From Prevotella sp. CAG:1185 (lineage in GTDB: Bacteria > Bacteroidota > Bacteroidia > Bacteroidales > Bacteroidaceae), in the NCBI GenBank assembly GCA_000436695.1, contig HF992522.1:1-14884 (forward strand): a stretch of DNA of 14,884 nucleotides, in the 5' to 3' direction. A model generated the notes under the pieces. The model searched no databases and was not told the DNA's origin. It saw nothing but the letters and a program-made list of their open reading frames with translations. Below are positions 1 through 6,483 of the stretch, piece after piece (the first letter of the stretch is position 1; the number at the start of each line of letters is the position of its first letter). A program made the position numbers and the translations under genes.

Positions 1-2
1 CG

Positions 3-371
3 CTCTTCCGCGTCAGAAACCGCCGCACGAAGGTGCGCAACAAGAAGGCGCTCGAGGACGTAAAAGGCAAGAAGGGCGACTTCATCACCCGCTATTGCTA
101 CAGCGACGAGGAGCGCGTAAAGGCAATAGAGGAGCTTGGTCCCGACCCGGAGATAACCCGATTCAAAGGTTTAGGAGAGATAAGTCCCGACGAGTTTGTC
201 AACTTCATCGGTCCCGACATGCGCCTTGAACAGGTAACTCTCCACAAGACCGACCAGGTGCAGAAGCTCCTGGAGTATTACATGGGCAAGAATACGCCCG
301 AGCGACAGAACTTCATCATAGACAATCTGGTGATAGAGGAAGACCGTCCCGAAGAAGTGGAGAAGTTCTGA
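3..371 (+). CDS. parE: DNA topoisomerase IV subunit B, C-terminal fragment
   Basis: This is the last 122 codons of a type IIA topoisomerase B subunit; the gene starts before the window and is open from base 3 to a TGA. With ParC it would form topoisomerase IV, which decatenates daughter chromosomes in the cytoplasm. The visible part is the end of the Toprim domain and the tail. It contains EITRFKGLGEISPDEF, the conserved R-[FY]-KGLGE segment, followed by LLEYYMGKNTPERQNFI and an acidic tail. GyrB of this phylum instead ends with a QRYKGLGEM...LW-type segment and a MGD...RREFI tail, so ParE is preferred over GyrB. This rests on family knowledge, not on an alignment. The S41 peptidase gene follows on the same strand after 254 bp that contain no TAnnTTTG element, so co-transcription is plausible. 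Confidence 0.88.
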   Translation, partial: LFRVRNRRTKVRNKKALEDVKGKKGDFITRYCYSDEERVKAIEELGPDPEITRFKGLGEISPDEFVNFIGPDMRLEQVTLHKTDQVQKLLEYYMGKNTPERQNFIIDNLVIEEDRPEEVEKF

Positions 372-377
372 CAAGGG

Positions 378-487
378 GCAAAAGGAACATAAATGAATGG
401 CAAAAGGAAAGTAAGTGAGGAGCTGAAGGAAAGTAAGTGAGGGGCAAAAGAAACATGAATGAGGCCTAAGATAAAAGTAAATGATGC
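378..487. repeat. Tandem array with 22-bp period (5 units), purine-rich
   Basis: Five imperfect units start at 378, 400, 422, 444 and 466, exactly 22 bp apart. Units 1, 2 and 4 begin GCAAAAG; units 2 and 3 share GAAGGAAAGTAAGTGAGG-like sequence; units 1 and 4 share AACATNAATGA. The fifth unit is the most diverged. The array starts 6 bp after the parE stop and is almost free of pyrimidines on the + strand. The length is not a multiple of three and every frame is soon closed, so it is not coding. Four further arrays in the window have the same period. Confidence 0.8.
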
Positions 488-540
488 TCAGGTGGACACA
501 GAACAAAGCACAGAAGTAATCCGCCCACCGCATCATCAGT

Positions 541-594
541 CTCATTCCTCCCATTTCTCCCATAACACCCATCCCTCCCATCAGTCCCATCCCC
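541..594. repeat. 9-bp tandem array (CCCATNNNN), G-quadruplex-capable on the minus strand
   Basis: Six 9-bp units start at 541, 550, 559, 568, 577 and 586. Five begin CCCAT and the first is CTCAT. The minus strand has G-runs at 594-591, 588-586, 579-577, 575-573 and 570-568, separated by 2, 6, 1 and 2 bases, which fits the G3N1-7 quadruplex pattern. A further run lies at 603-605. The array ends 31 bp before the S41 peptidase start codon. Confidence 0.75.
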
Positions 595-625
595 ACAATC
601 ATCCCATAAAAGAAACATCACAGCA

Positions 626-2254
626 ATGATAAACATAACTCTCAGAAAGATAAAAGCCGCACTGGCAAAGACAGCCGCAAAGGCCCTCATAGCCATGGCA
701 CCGGCCATTATGTCGTGCCTTCCTGCCGACGCGCAGATGAACATCGACTTCTCGTTCGACAGTCCGCTGCGCAAGCTGCAGATAGCAGAGATGGCAATAA
801 ACAACCTCTATGTCGACTCTGTTGACGAGAAGAAACTCGTTGAGGACGCTATAAGGGGCATGCTGGAGAAGCTCGACCCCCACTCTTCTTACGCCGACCC
901 GGAGGAAGTGAAGGCTATGAACGAGCCCCTGCAGGGCAACTTCGACGGCATAGGAGTACAGTTCAACATGGTTGACGACACGCTGCTCGTCATTCAGCCC
1001 GTATCCAAAGGCCCGTCGGAGAAGGTGGGCATCATGGCAGGCGACCGCATAGTGAACGTCAACGACACTGCCATTGCGGGCGTGAAGATGAAGAAAGAGG
1101 AGATAATGAAGCGTCTGCGCGGACCCCGCGGCACAACGGTGAAACTGGGAATTGTGCGCCGCGGCGTGCCCGACATAATGTATTTCACGGTGAAAAGAGA
1201 CAAAATCCCTGTCAAGAGCATCGACGCCGTCTACATGATTCGTCCGCAGATAGGCTACATAAGGATAGGAAACTTCGGCGCGACGACATACAAAGAGTTT
1301 CTGATTGGCCTCGAAAAGCTGAAAGCCGAGGGCATGAAAGACCTCATACTCGACCTTCAAGACAACGGCGGAGGATACCTCCAGGCTGCCGTAGAGATAG
1401 CTAACGAATTCTTGCCGAAGGACGATCTGATTGTATATACCGACGGACGCCGCATCAAGCGCATGAACTATAAGGCGCGCGGCAACGGCTCTTTCCTGAC
1501 AGGACGCGTGTATGTGCTCGTCAACGAGTTCACGGCATCGGCCGCAGAGATTGTCACCGGAGCGATACAAGACCACGACCGAGGCATAGTAATCGGCCGC
1601 CGCACATTCGGAAAAGGCCTCGTTCAGCGCCCAATCGGCCTGCCCGACGGCTCTATGATACGACTCACCATTGCCCACTATTACACTCCTTCGGGACGCT
1701 GCATACAGAAACCTTACACCAAAGGCGACCTGGAAGACTACGCGATGGACTTTGAGAAGCGTCTGAAACACGGCGAACTGACCAACCGAGACAGCATTCA
1801 CTTTGCCGATTCGCTGAAGTTCTACACGCTGAAAGAACACCGCGTGGTGTATGGCGGAGGCGGAATAATGCCCGACACGTTTGTTCCTCTGGACACACTT
1901 CAGTACACCAAGTTCCACCGTCAGCTCGTGCTGAAGGGCATTGTGATAAACACCGACCTGAAATATATCGACAAGAACCGCAAGCAACTGACAAGCGACT
2001 ACCCGACGTTCGACGTGTTCAGAACCAACTTTGAAGTGCCGCAGGCTCTTATCGACGATATAATGAAGGAGGCGGAGAAGCAGAAGATTAAGCCTAAAGA
2101 CGACGAAGAACTGCAGCGCACGCTGCCTTATCTGAAAACACAGCTCAAGGCTCTCGTAGCGCGCGACCTCTTCGATATGAGCGAATACTTCCAGATTATC
2201 AACGAGACAAGCGACATCGTTAAGAAGGGAGTGGAGCTCTCAGAGGGAAAGTAA
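626..2254 (+). CDS. Secreted S41 carboxy-terminal processing peptidase (C-terminal processing protease family)
   Basis: A 542-residue serine protease of family S41, expected in the periplasm, where the family cleaves C-terminal tails of envelope proteins. A basic N-terminus and a hydrophobic stretch (about 11-35) form a signal peptide; cleavage at ADA-Q is likely, though Cys31 (AIMSC) leaves a weak lipobox alternative. A PDZ domain spans about 103-192. The protease core includes DLQDNGGGYLQAA (243-255), the catalytic serine in NEFTASAAE (Ser305) and the catalytic lysine in FGKGLVQ (Lys330), with Gln334 four residues on. The 25- and 4-residue spacings match the Ser-Lys-Gln arrangement of Prc. 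YYTPSGRCIQKPY (352-364) is also typical. The ATG at 626 is chosen because it gives a complete signal peptide; no Shine-Dalgarno is seen. No promoter-like element lies in the gap after parE. The gene converges on ybeY. Confidence 0.93.
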   Translation: MINITLRKIKAALAKTAAKALIAMAPAIMSCLPADAQMNIDFSFDSPLRKLQIAEMAINNLYVDSVDEKKLVEDAIRGMLEKLDPHSSYADPEEVKAMNEPLQGNFDGIGVQFNMVDDTLLVIQPVSKGPSEKVGIMAGDRIVNVNDTAIAGVKMKKEEIMKRLRGPRGTTVKLGIVRRGVPDIMYFTVKRDKIPVKSIDAVYMIRPQIGYIRIGNFGATTYKEFLIGLEKLKAEGMKDLILDLQDNGGGYLQAAVEIANEFLPKDDLIVYTDGRRIKRMNYKARGNGSFLTGRVYVLVNEFTASAAEIVTGAIQDHDRGIVIGRRTFGKGLVQRPIGLPDGSMIRLTIAHYYTPSGRCIQKPYTKGDLEDYAMDFEKRLKHGELTNRDSIHFADSLKFYTLKEHRVVYGGGGIMPDTFVPLDTLQYTKFHRQLVLKGIVINTDLKYIDKNRKQLTSDYPTFDVFRTNFEVPQALIDDIMKEAEKQKIKPKDDEELQRTLPYLKTQLKALVARDLFDMSEYFQIINETSDIVKKGVELSEGK

Positions 2255-2266
2255 AGGGCTGACGAA

Positions 2267-2355
2267 ATAAGAGTAATGGGACCAATAAGACTAATATGGC
2301 GCCTGTGCTGATATTGTTGCACGGCCATTAGTCTTATTGGTCCCATTACTCTTAT
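2267..2355. terminator. 29-bp perfect inverted repeat between convergent genes, possible bidirectional terminator
   Basis: Arms 2267-2295 and 2327-2355 are perfectly complementary over 29 bp around a 31-base loop. The loop can pair further (CCTGTGC with GCACGG). It lies 12 bp after the S41 stop and 14 bp from the ybeY stop, so it could end both transcripts. Neither side has a strong U-run, and the stem is far longer than a normal intrinsic terminator. The left arm is itself made of 9-bp units (TAATGGGAC, CAATAAGAC, TAATATGGC). Confidence 0.7.
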
Positions 2356-2369
2356 CCCCTAAATCCTTC

Positions 2370-2786
2370 TCAGAGCTTAATCATGGCAAGCGCCTTGTTC
2401 TCGGCAGCCTCCATAATCTCGCGCTCTCCGGGGCCTTTGTCGTTGATGCCGCAGAGATGCAGGATGCCGTGGATAATCACACGGTGAAGCTCCTCATTGT
2501 AGTCCTTGCCATACTGCTCGGCGTTTGAGCGCACGGTGTCGAGCGAAATGACGATGTCGCCGCTGATAACGTCGCCCTCGTCATAGTCGAACGTGATGAT
2601 GTCCGTGTAGTAGTTGTGGCCCAGATACTCGTTGTTAACCTCAAGAATCTTGTCGTCGTTGACAAACATATATCCTATTTCGCCAACCTTACGTCCATAT
2701 TCGGCGGCCACGGCCTTTATCCATGCCGATGTGTCGCGCTTCCTTATTGCCGGCATTTTAACGCCGTCGGTGTTGTATGTTATCAT
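2370..2786 (-). CDS. ybeY: Endoribonuclease YbeY (rRNA maturation factor)
   Basis: A 138-residue UPF0054 metalloprotein, full length for the family, which acts in 16S rRNA 3'-end maturation and ribosome quality control. The signature is EELHRVIIHGILHLCGINDKG. It supplies two metal-binding histidines, His106 and His110; the position of the usual third ligand (HGxLHLxGYDH) is Asp116 (HGILHLCGIND). As I recall, Bacteroidetes homologues usually have Asp here, so this probably does not mean loss of function. The EVNNEYLGHNYYTDIITF segment (49-66) is also conserved in the family. It is the last gene of the minus-strand group ruvB-coaD-ybeY, 112 bp after coaD. Its start ATG follows an A-rich stretch and there is no Shine-Dalgarno. 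Confidence 0.93.
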   Translation of the reverse strand: MITYNTDGVKMPAIRKRDTSAWIKAVAAEYGRKVGEIGYMFVNDDKILEVNNEYLGHNYYTDIITFDYDEGDVISGDIVISLDTVRSNAEQYGKDYNEELHRVIIHGILHLCGINDKGPGEREIMEAAENKALAMIKL

Positions 2787-2864
2787 ATTTTGCTGTTTAT
2801 TTTCGTTCTGAAGGCTTGCCGCACGGCGTGCGGTAAATTATAGCCATGATGCGTTTTGGTAAGT

Positions 2865-2888
2865 CAGAGGGCCTTTAATTGCCCTCTG
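2865..2888 (-). terminator. Hairpin downstream of coaD
   Basis: CAGAGGGC (2865-2872) pairs with GCCCTCTG (2881-2888) across an 8-base loop, 10 bp past the coaD stop on the minus strand. There is no U-run after it, so it may be an attenuator or mRNA-end stem rather than a full terminator. A second hairpin, CCGCAC-GGC-GTGCGG (2819-2833), lies between it and ybeY. Confidence 0.4.
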
Positions 2889-2898
2889 CGGGCGCTGT

Positions 2899-3378
2899 CT
2901 AAGGCTCCGCTATCTCTGTCTGGCGTCCCTGCTCCGGCGCGGGCAGAAACTCGGCAGCATCCTTGCCGAAGTGGATAAGCTCGCGCACCATACTCGACGA
3001 CACGCTCTCATATTGCGGTTCGGCATACAGCAGTATGGTCTCTATGCCGCCTATCTTGCGGTTGATGTCGGCCTGTTCGCGCTCATACTCAAAGTCCTTT
3101 ATGCTGCGCACGCCCTTGATGATGAAGCCTGCGCCCTCGCGGCGGGCAAAGTCGACGGTGAGGTCGCTGTATTCCTTTACCTCAACCTTAGGCTCGTCGG
3201 CATAAATCTGCGCGATGTTCTTCACCCTTGTCTGCGCGCTGTACATATATTTCTTGCGCTCGTTGAAGCCTACTCCTATGACAATACGGTCGAACAGCGG
3301 CAGCGCGCGGCTGACGATGGCATAATGACCTGTGGTGAAAGGGTCGAAACTTCCTACGAAAATGCCTGTTCTCTGCAT
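2899..3378 (-). CDS. coaD: Pantetheine-phosphate adenylyltransferase (PPAT)
   Basis: A 159-residue nucleotidyltransferase that transfers AMP from ATP to 4'-phosphopantetheine to give dephospho-CoA, the penultimate step of CoA synthesis in the cytoplasm. The fold signature is seen directly: GSFDPFTTGHYAIVSRA near the N-terminus, with the TxGH nucleotide-binding motif; KGVRSIKDFEYEREQADIN in the middle, with the substrate-contacting Arg; and YESVSSSMVREL near the C-terminus, the SSSxVRE motif. The last 14 or so residues, PAPEQGRQTEIAEP, look like a disordered tail. The ATG at 3378 places the first beta strand (TGIFVGSFDP) at residue 4, as usual. It lies 67 bp after ruvB on the same strand, with no promoter-like element between them, so co-transcription is likely. 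Confidence 0.95.
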   Translation of the reverse strand: MQRTGIFVGSFDPFTTGHYAIVSRALPLFDRIVIGVGFNERKKYMYSAQTRVKNIAQIYADEPKVEVKEYSDLTVDFARREGAGFIIKGVRSIKDFEYEREQADINRKIGGIETILLYAEPQYESVSSSMVRELIHFGKDAAEFLPAPEQGRQTEIAEP

Positions 3379-3445
3379 TTATTTCTCTTTCTTGTTTTAT
3401 TGATTTTTCTGTATGTATTCAGTTTTGCGGCATCGCCGGCGAGGC

Positions 3446-4486
3446 TCATCCCATGTTAAACAGGTCGGGCTCCATGATGTTGCCCGTGTAAGGATTGCGG
3501 CCGAAATGGCGGTAGGCAAGCTCCGTGACCATGCGTCCGCGCGGCGTGCGCTTGATGAATCCCTCCATGATGAGGTAAGGCTCATACACCTCCTCAACGG
3601 TTCCGGCATCCTCGCCTATTGCCGTCGCTATGGTGGTGATGCCCACAGGACCGCCCTTAAACTTGTCGATGATTGTCAGCAGAATCTTGTTGTCAATCTC
3701 GTCGAGTCCGTACTGGTCGATGTTCAGTGCCGTAAGCGCCACCTTGGATATCTCGGTGTCTATGCGTCCCGTGCCCTTCACCTGCGCGAAGTCTCTCACC
3801 CTGCGCAACAGGGCGTTGGCTATACGGGGCGTTCCGCGGCTGCGGCGCGCTATCTCTATGGCCGCCTCGTCGTCTATCGGCACTTTTAGTATTGATGCCG
3901 AGCGCTTAAGTATCTTGGTGAGCGTCTCGGGTTCGTAGTATTCCAGATGCAGATTGATTCCGAATCGGGCGCGCAGCGGCGCGGTGAGCAGTCCGCTACG
4001 GGTTGTAGCCCCCACGAGAGTGAAGGGGTTGAGGTCAATCTGTATAGAGCGTGCCGACGGTCCCTTGTCGATCATGATGTCGATGCGGTAGTCCTCCATT
4101 GCCGAATAGAGATACTCCTCAACGACGGGCGACAGGCGGTGAATCTCGTCGATAAACAGCACGTCGTTAGGCTCGAGCGATGTCAGTATGCCTGCAAGGT
4201 CGCCCGGCTTGTCGAGCACCGGACCGCTCGTGAGCTTGAATCCCACGCCCAGCTCGTTGGCAATGATGTTGCTCAGCGTGGTCTTTCCCAGTCCGGGAGG
4301 GCCGTGCAGCAGTGTGTGGTCGAGCGGCTCGCCGCGGTATTTGGCAGCCTCAACGAACACCTCGAGGTTCTCTACAACCTTCTGCTGACCGCTGAAGTCG
4401 CTGAACCGCAGCGGTCGGAGGGCGTTCTCAAACTCCTTCTCGGCCGACGACAGCGTCTCTTTTCTTATATCGAAATTATCGTCCAT
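3446..4486 (-). CDS. ruvB: Holliday junction branch migration ATPase RuvB
   Basis: A 346-residue AAA+ motor, full length, that drives branch migration of Holliday junctions with RuvA during recombination and repair. Walker A is GPPGLGKT (62-69), Walker B LFIDEIH (110-116), and sensor 1 lies in LVGATTRSG (157-165). The following PLRARFG carries the expected trans-acting arginine finger at Arg174. The C-terminal winged-helix domain is recognised by GFIKRTPRGRMVTELAYRHFG. The last residues (NPYTGNIMEPDLFNMG) form a short tail. The ATG at 4486 is the only reasonable start, because the PLRFSDFSGQ segment follows at about residues 24-33. It is the first gene of the minus-strand group, 26 bp from a TAnnTTTG promoter element. 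Confidence 0.97.
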   Translation of the reverse strand: MDDNFDIRKETLSSAEKEFENALRPLRFSDFSGQQKVVENLEVFVEAAKYRGEPLDHTLLHGPPGLGKTTLSNIIANELGVGFKLTSGPVLDKPGDLAGILTSLEPNDVLFIDEIHRLSPVVEEYLYSAMEDYRIDIMIDKGPSARSIQIDLNPFTLVGATTRSGLLTAPLRARFGINLHLEYYEPETLTKILKRSASILKVPIDDEAAIEIARRSRGTPRIANALLRRVRDFAQVKGTGRIDTEISKVALTALNIDQYGLDEIDNKILLTIIDKFKGGPVGITTIATAIGEDAGTVEEVYEPYLIMEGFIKRTPRGRMVTELAYRHFGRNPYTGNIMEPDLFNMG

Positions 4487-4510
4487 TATTCTTTTATCTT
4501 TCAGTCGAAT

Positions 4511-4587
4511 GCAAAGTTAAGCATTTTATTTGTTATAATGACGCAAAACATGAAGAAACAGGGCACGGCAGTTACTTTTAACTTTGC
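4511..4587. repeat. Ten-bp inverted repeat containing divergent -7 boxes
   Basis: GCAAAGTTAA (4511-4520) and TTAACTTTGC (4578-4587) are exact reverse complements. Each contains TAACTTTG, one reading left (ruvB) and one right. The rightward copy has no TTG about 20 bp upstream and sits inside a GGCACG...CGTGCC hairpin (4562-4592), so it may be an operator half-site rather than a promoter. Confidence 0.45.
4512..4519 (-). promoter_or_regulatory. Promoter -7 element for ruvB-coaD-ybeY
   Basis: TAACTTTG on the minus strand is a perfect match to the Bacteroidetes -7 box TAnnTTTG, 26 bp upstream of the ruvB ATG. A TTTTG at about 4548-4544 could be the -33 box, although the spacer (about 24 bp) is longer than the usual 19-21. 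Confidence 0.6.
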
Positions 4588-4593
4588 GTGCCG

Positions 4594-5002
4594 CGATATT
4601 TCTTTCAGCCCCATGCCTCACCGCGCCCCGGCACCATACGACGGCAATGACCGACGCCCCTAAAAAGATGTCTGCAATAACAAACAGCCCCGAGAAGCTC
4701 TCCGTGCAAAAAAACTTTACGGCTGAGGGTTGCGCGTCACGGCTGAATGAAATATCTTTGTAACAGGTTATTAAATTATCTATAACGTCCGTGTAACAAT
4801 TTTGAAACACTGATTACCGACCTTTGCAGCGCCGAAAGAAAGATGTGCGGCAATAAAAAACTTTACAAACAGGCCGCAGCCGGCCACATGTCTGTGCGCA
4901 GCGCATAAGCGTCTGTCATGATGCCATTTACAGGCATGGCGCGCATGGGGCTGAAAGGTAAAAAGAGACAAGCTGATTTAGGTAACTCAAAATATCACAA
5001 GA
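4594..5002. other. Gene-free leader region upstream of the phosphatase gene
   Basis: No convincing protein gene is seen on either strand. The sequence AAAAACTTTAC occurs twice (ending 4720 and 4866). Near the phosphatase start two short hairpins can form: GGCCG-CAGC-CGGCC (4872-4885) and ATGCC-7 nt-GGCAT (4921-4937). With a promoter at 4753-4760 the mRNA would carry a leader of roughly 235 nt, so a regulatory leader or a small RNA is possible. Confidence 0.35.
4730..4760 (+). promoter_or_regulatory. Promoter candidate for the phosphatase gene
   Basis: TTG at 4730-4732, a 20-bp spacer, and TATCTTTG at 4753-4760 fit the Bacteroidetes sigma-ABfr consensus well. Transcription would start near 4767, about 235 nt before the ATG. 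I see no better match closer to the gene. Confidence 0.5.
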
Positions 5003-5944
5003 ATGAAAAAATTATCAACAACATTGCTGATGCTTGTTCTCGCCGTGATGAGCATCATGGCGCAGACGCCCGAACAGTGGGCAAAACTTGAGAAAGATGT
5101 CAACTTCTTTGTGGCAAACGACCTGGGACGCAACGGATACTACGACCAGAAGCCTATAGCCGACCTCATGGGACGCATGGCCGAGACCGTGGGCATAGAG
5201 TGTGTGGCGGCGCCGGGCGACGTGCATCACTTTGAAGGAGTGCGCAGCACGCAAGACCCTCTCTGGATGACCAACTATGAACTTATCTACAGTCATCCCG
5301 AACTGATGCTCGACTGGTATCCCACTCTCGGCAACCACGAATACCGCGGCAACACGCAGGCTGTGCTCGACTATGCAAAGGTGAGCGCGCGCTGGGCTAT
5401 ACCGGCAAGATACTACACAAAGGTGATTGAGGACAACGGAACGTCGGTAAGACTGGTATTCCTCGACACTGCACCGATGATTGACAAATACCGCAACGAC
5501 ACCGAGAAATATCCCGACGCAGGCAAGCAGGACTACAAGAAACAGCTCGAATGGCTCGACTCTGTGCTGACTTCGGCCAAGGAAGACTGGGTAATAGTGC
5601 TGGGACATCACCCCATATATGCCGACACGGGCAAGGACACATCTGAGCGCGGCGACATGCAGGCACGACTGAACCCGATACTGACCAAGCACAAGAACGT
5701 GAGCATGTATATATGCGGACACATTCACAACTTTCAGCACATACGCAAGCCGGGCTGCAACATCGACTATGTGGTTAACACGAGCGGATCGCTGAGCCGC
5801 GCCAAAGTCAAAGCTGTTGACGGAACACAGTTCTGCAGCGGTCTGTCAGGATTCTCTGTAGTGGCTGCCGACAAGACCACTCTGTCGCTCAGCATGATTG
5901 ACAAAGACGGCAACGTAATTTACACCATCAACCATAAGAAATAA
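5003..5944 (+). CDS. Secreted purple-acid-phosphatase-like metallophosphoesterase
   Basis: A 313-residue calcineurin-like phosphoesterase resembling the small tartrate-resistant (type 5) acid phosphatases, expected to hydrolyse phosphomonoesters outside the cytoplasm. Residues 1-20 are a signal peptide with cleavage after SIMA. The five metal-binding blocks are in order: NDLGRNGYYDQ (Asp40), PGDVHHF (Asp73), LGNHEY (Asn111, His112), VLGHHPIY (His202/203) and CGHIHNFQH (His240, His242). In true purple enzymes the second block is GDxxY; here the Tyr position is His76, so the Fe(III)-tyrosinate colour would be absent and the metal pair may differ. The gene stands alone: divergent from ruvB, with a strong intrinsic terminator behind it. 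Physiological substrate unknown; phosphate scavenging is an inference. Confidence 0.88.
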   Translation: MKKLSTTLLMLVLAVMSIMAQTPEQWAKLEKDVNFFVANDLGRNGYYDQKPIADLMGRMAETVGIECVAAPGDVHHFEGVRSTQDPLWMTNYELIYSHPELMLDWYPTLGNHEYRGNTQAVLDYAKVSARWAIPARYYTKVIEDNGTSVRLVFLDTAPMIDKYRNDTEKYPDAGKQDYKKQLEWLDSVLTSAKEDWVIVLGHHPIYADTGKDTSERGDMQARLNPILTKHKNVSMYICGHIHNFQHIRKPGCNIDYVVNTSGSLSRAKVKAVDGTQFCSGLSGFSVVAADKTTLSLSMIDKDGNVIYTINHKK

Positions 5945-5979
5945 CACACTCTTCTTTTTTCTTTTAATTAAACATGAAG

Positions 5980-6012
5980 AAAGGCGGCAAGACTCACGGA
6001 CTTGCCGCCTTT
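5980..6012 (+). terminator. Intrinsic terminator of the phosphatase gene
   Basis: AAAGGCGGCAAG (5980-5991) pairs with CTTGCCGCCTTT (6001-6012) over 12 bp with a 9-base loop, followed by a T-rich TTGATTTTA tract, 35 bp after the stop codon. Confidence 0.88.
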
Positions 6013-6041
6013 TGATTTTATTCCGCCACGTGTTAAATGTC

Positions 6042-6071
6042 TTAAAACGAGAATCAGGATACGCGTTTTAA
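6042..6071. repeat. Short inverted repeat TTAAAACG/CGTTTTAA
   Basis: TTAAAACG at 6042-6049 is matched by CGTTTTAA at 6064-6071 across a 14-base spacer, between the terminator and the 22-bp array. The size and spacing would suit an operator or weak hairpin; no function can be assigned. Confidence 0.35.
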
Positions 6072-6140
6072 ATGATGAAAACGGCGCAAGGCGATGCAAA
6101 TTGTAACCCATTGAAAATCAACCACTTAAAAATAGCCTTA

Positions 6141-6228
6141 CAAAACGTGGCCTTTTAGCCTGCAAAAGGTGCCCTTTCAGGCGGTAAAAGGTGGCCTTTT
6201 GCAATGCAAAACACGGCCTTTTAGAAAG
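6141..6228. repeat. Tandem array with 22-bp period (4 units), AAAAGGTGGCCTTTT core
   Basis: Four units start at 6141, 6163, 6185 and 6207, exactly 22 bp apart. Each begins with C/T, then four A, and carries GGCC or GCCC followed by T-runs; unit 3 has the full core AAAAGGTGGCCTTTT, an interrupted palindrome (AAAAGG/CCTTTT). A second palindrome, TTTTGCA-A-TGCAAAA (6197-6211), bridges units 3 and 4, so pairing within and between units excludes each other. The same core recurs at 12565-12674. The array lies about 150 bp upstream of the methyltransferase promoter. Confidence 0.88.
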
Positions 6229-6356
6229 CGATATCTTTCGGCATGCTTTTCAGAAGGCGTTGTTGCTGAAAATATTTTACGTTTCATCATCACGCCGCAC
6301 CACCCTGCCCCTGCGCTCAAATCATGACAGACATGTAAAATTTATAGCCTTCACAC

Positions 6357-6387
6357 TTGTGCGTGAGCCTCAAACATAGTATATTTG
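6357..6387 (+). promoter_or_regulatory. Promoter of the methyltransferase gene
   Basis: TTG at 6357-6359, a 20-bp spacer and a perfect TATATTTG at 6380-6387 make a canonical Bacteroidetes promoter. The start of transcription would be near 6394, about 90 nt before the chosen start codon. Confidence 0.65.
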
Positions 6388-6402
6388 TACCTGACATAAG
6401 GA

Positions 6403-6458
6403 CGCATCGCCGCATGAAACTTCATACTGCAGACCTGCCGCTGAAACGGCACGATGCG
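6403..6458 (+). other. Potential three-way-junction RNA leader
   Basis: CGCATCG (6403-6409) pairs with CGATGCG (6452-6458). Inside lies a clear hairpin, TGCCG-CTGAAA-CGGCA (6436-6451), stacked directly on the closing strand, and a small ATGA/TCAT stem (6414-6425). The predicted transcript starts about 10 nt before it. It covers the alternative upstream ATG at 6454 and ends 25 nt before the chosen ATG at 6484. Confidence 0.4.
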
Positions 6459-6483
6459 CCCGTCACAAACTTATATGAAGACA

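Noticed and set aside
171..602. 143-codon minus-strand frame with Met-Gly repeats
   Set aside because: The Met/Gly pattern is simply the 9-bp ATGGG array read in frame; the rest lies opposite parE.
378..674. CRISPR array as an explanation for the direct repeats
   Set aside because: The 22-bp units follow each other without spacers of unique sequence, are imperfect, and there are no cas genes in the window.
599..1987. 462-codon open frame on the minus strand opposite the S41 peptidase
   Set aside because: It mirrors the codon usage of the real gene; it has no recognisable domain, and the + strand has a full set of S41 motifs.
2719..2725. Loss of the third YbeY metal ligand as evidence of inactivity
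   Set aside because: Asp116 can coordinate metal, and as I recall Asp is usual at this position in Bacteroidetes YbeY.
3947..4663. 238-codon open frame on the + strand opposite ruvB
   Set aside because: Shadow of ruvB; composition is Arg/Val/Leu-rich without domains, and the ruvB motifs settle the coding strand.
4526..4810. 94-codon minus-strand frame upstream of ruvB with a hydrophobic stretch (GLFVIADIFLGASVIAVVW)
   Set aside because: It starts with GTG, has no visible family signature, and crosses the + promoter region; the hydrophobic run alone is not enough to call a small membrane protein.
5015..5740. 241-codon minus-strand frame opposite the phosphatase
   Set aside because: Antisense shadow of a gene with five intact metal-binding blocks.
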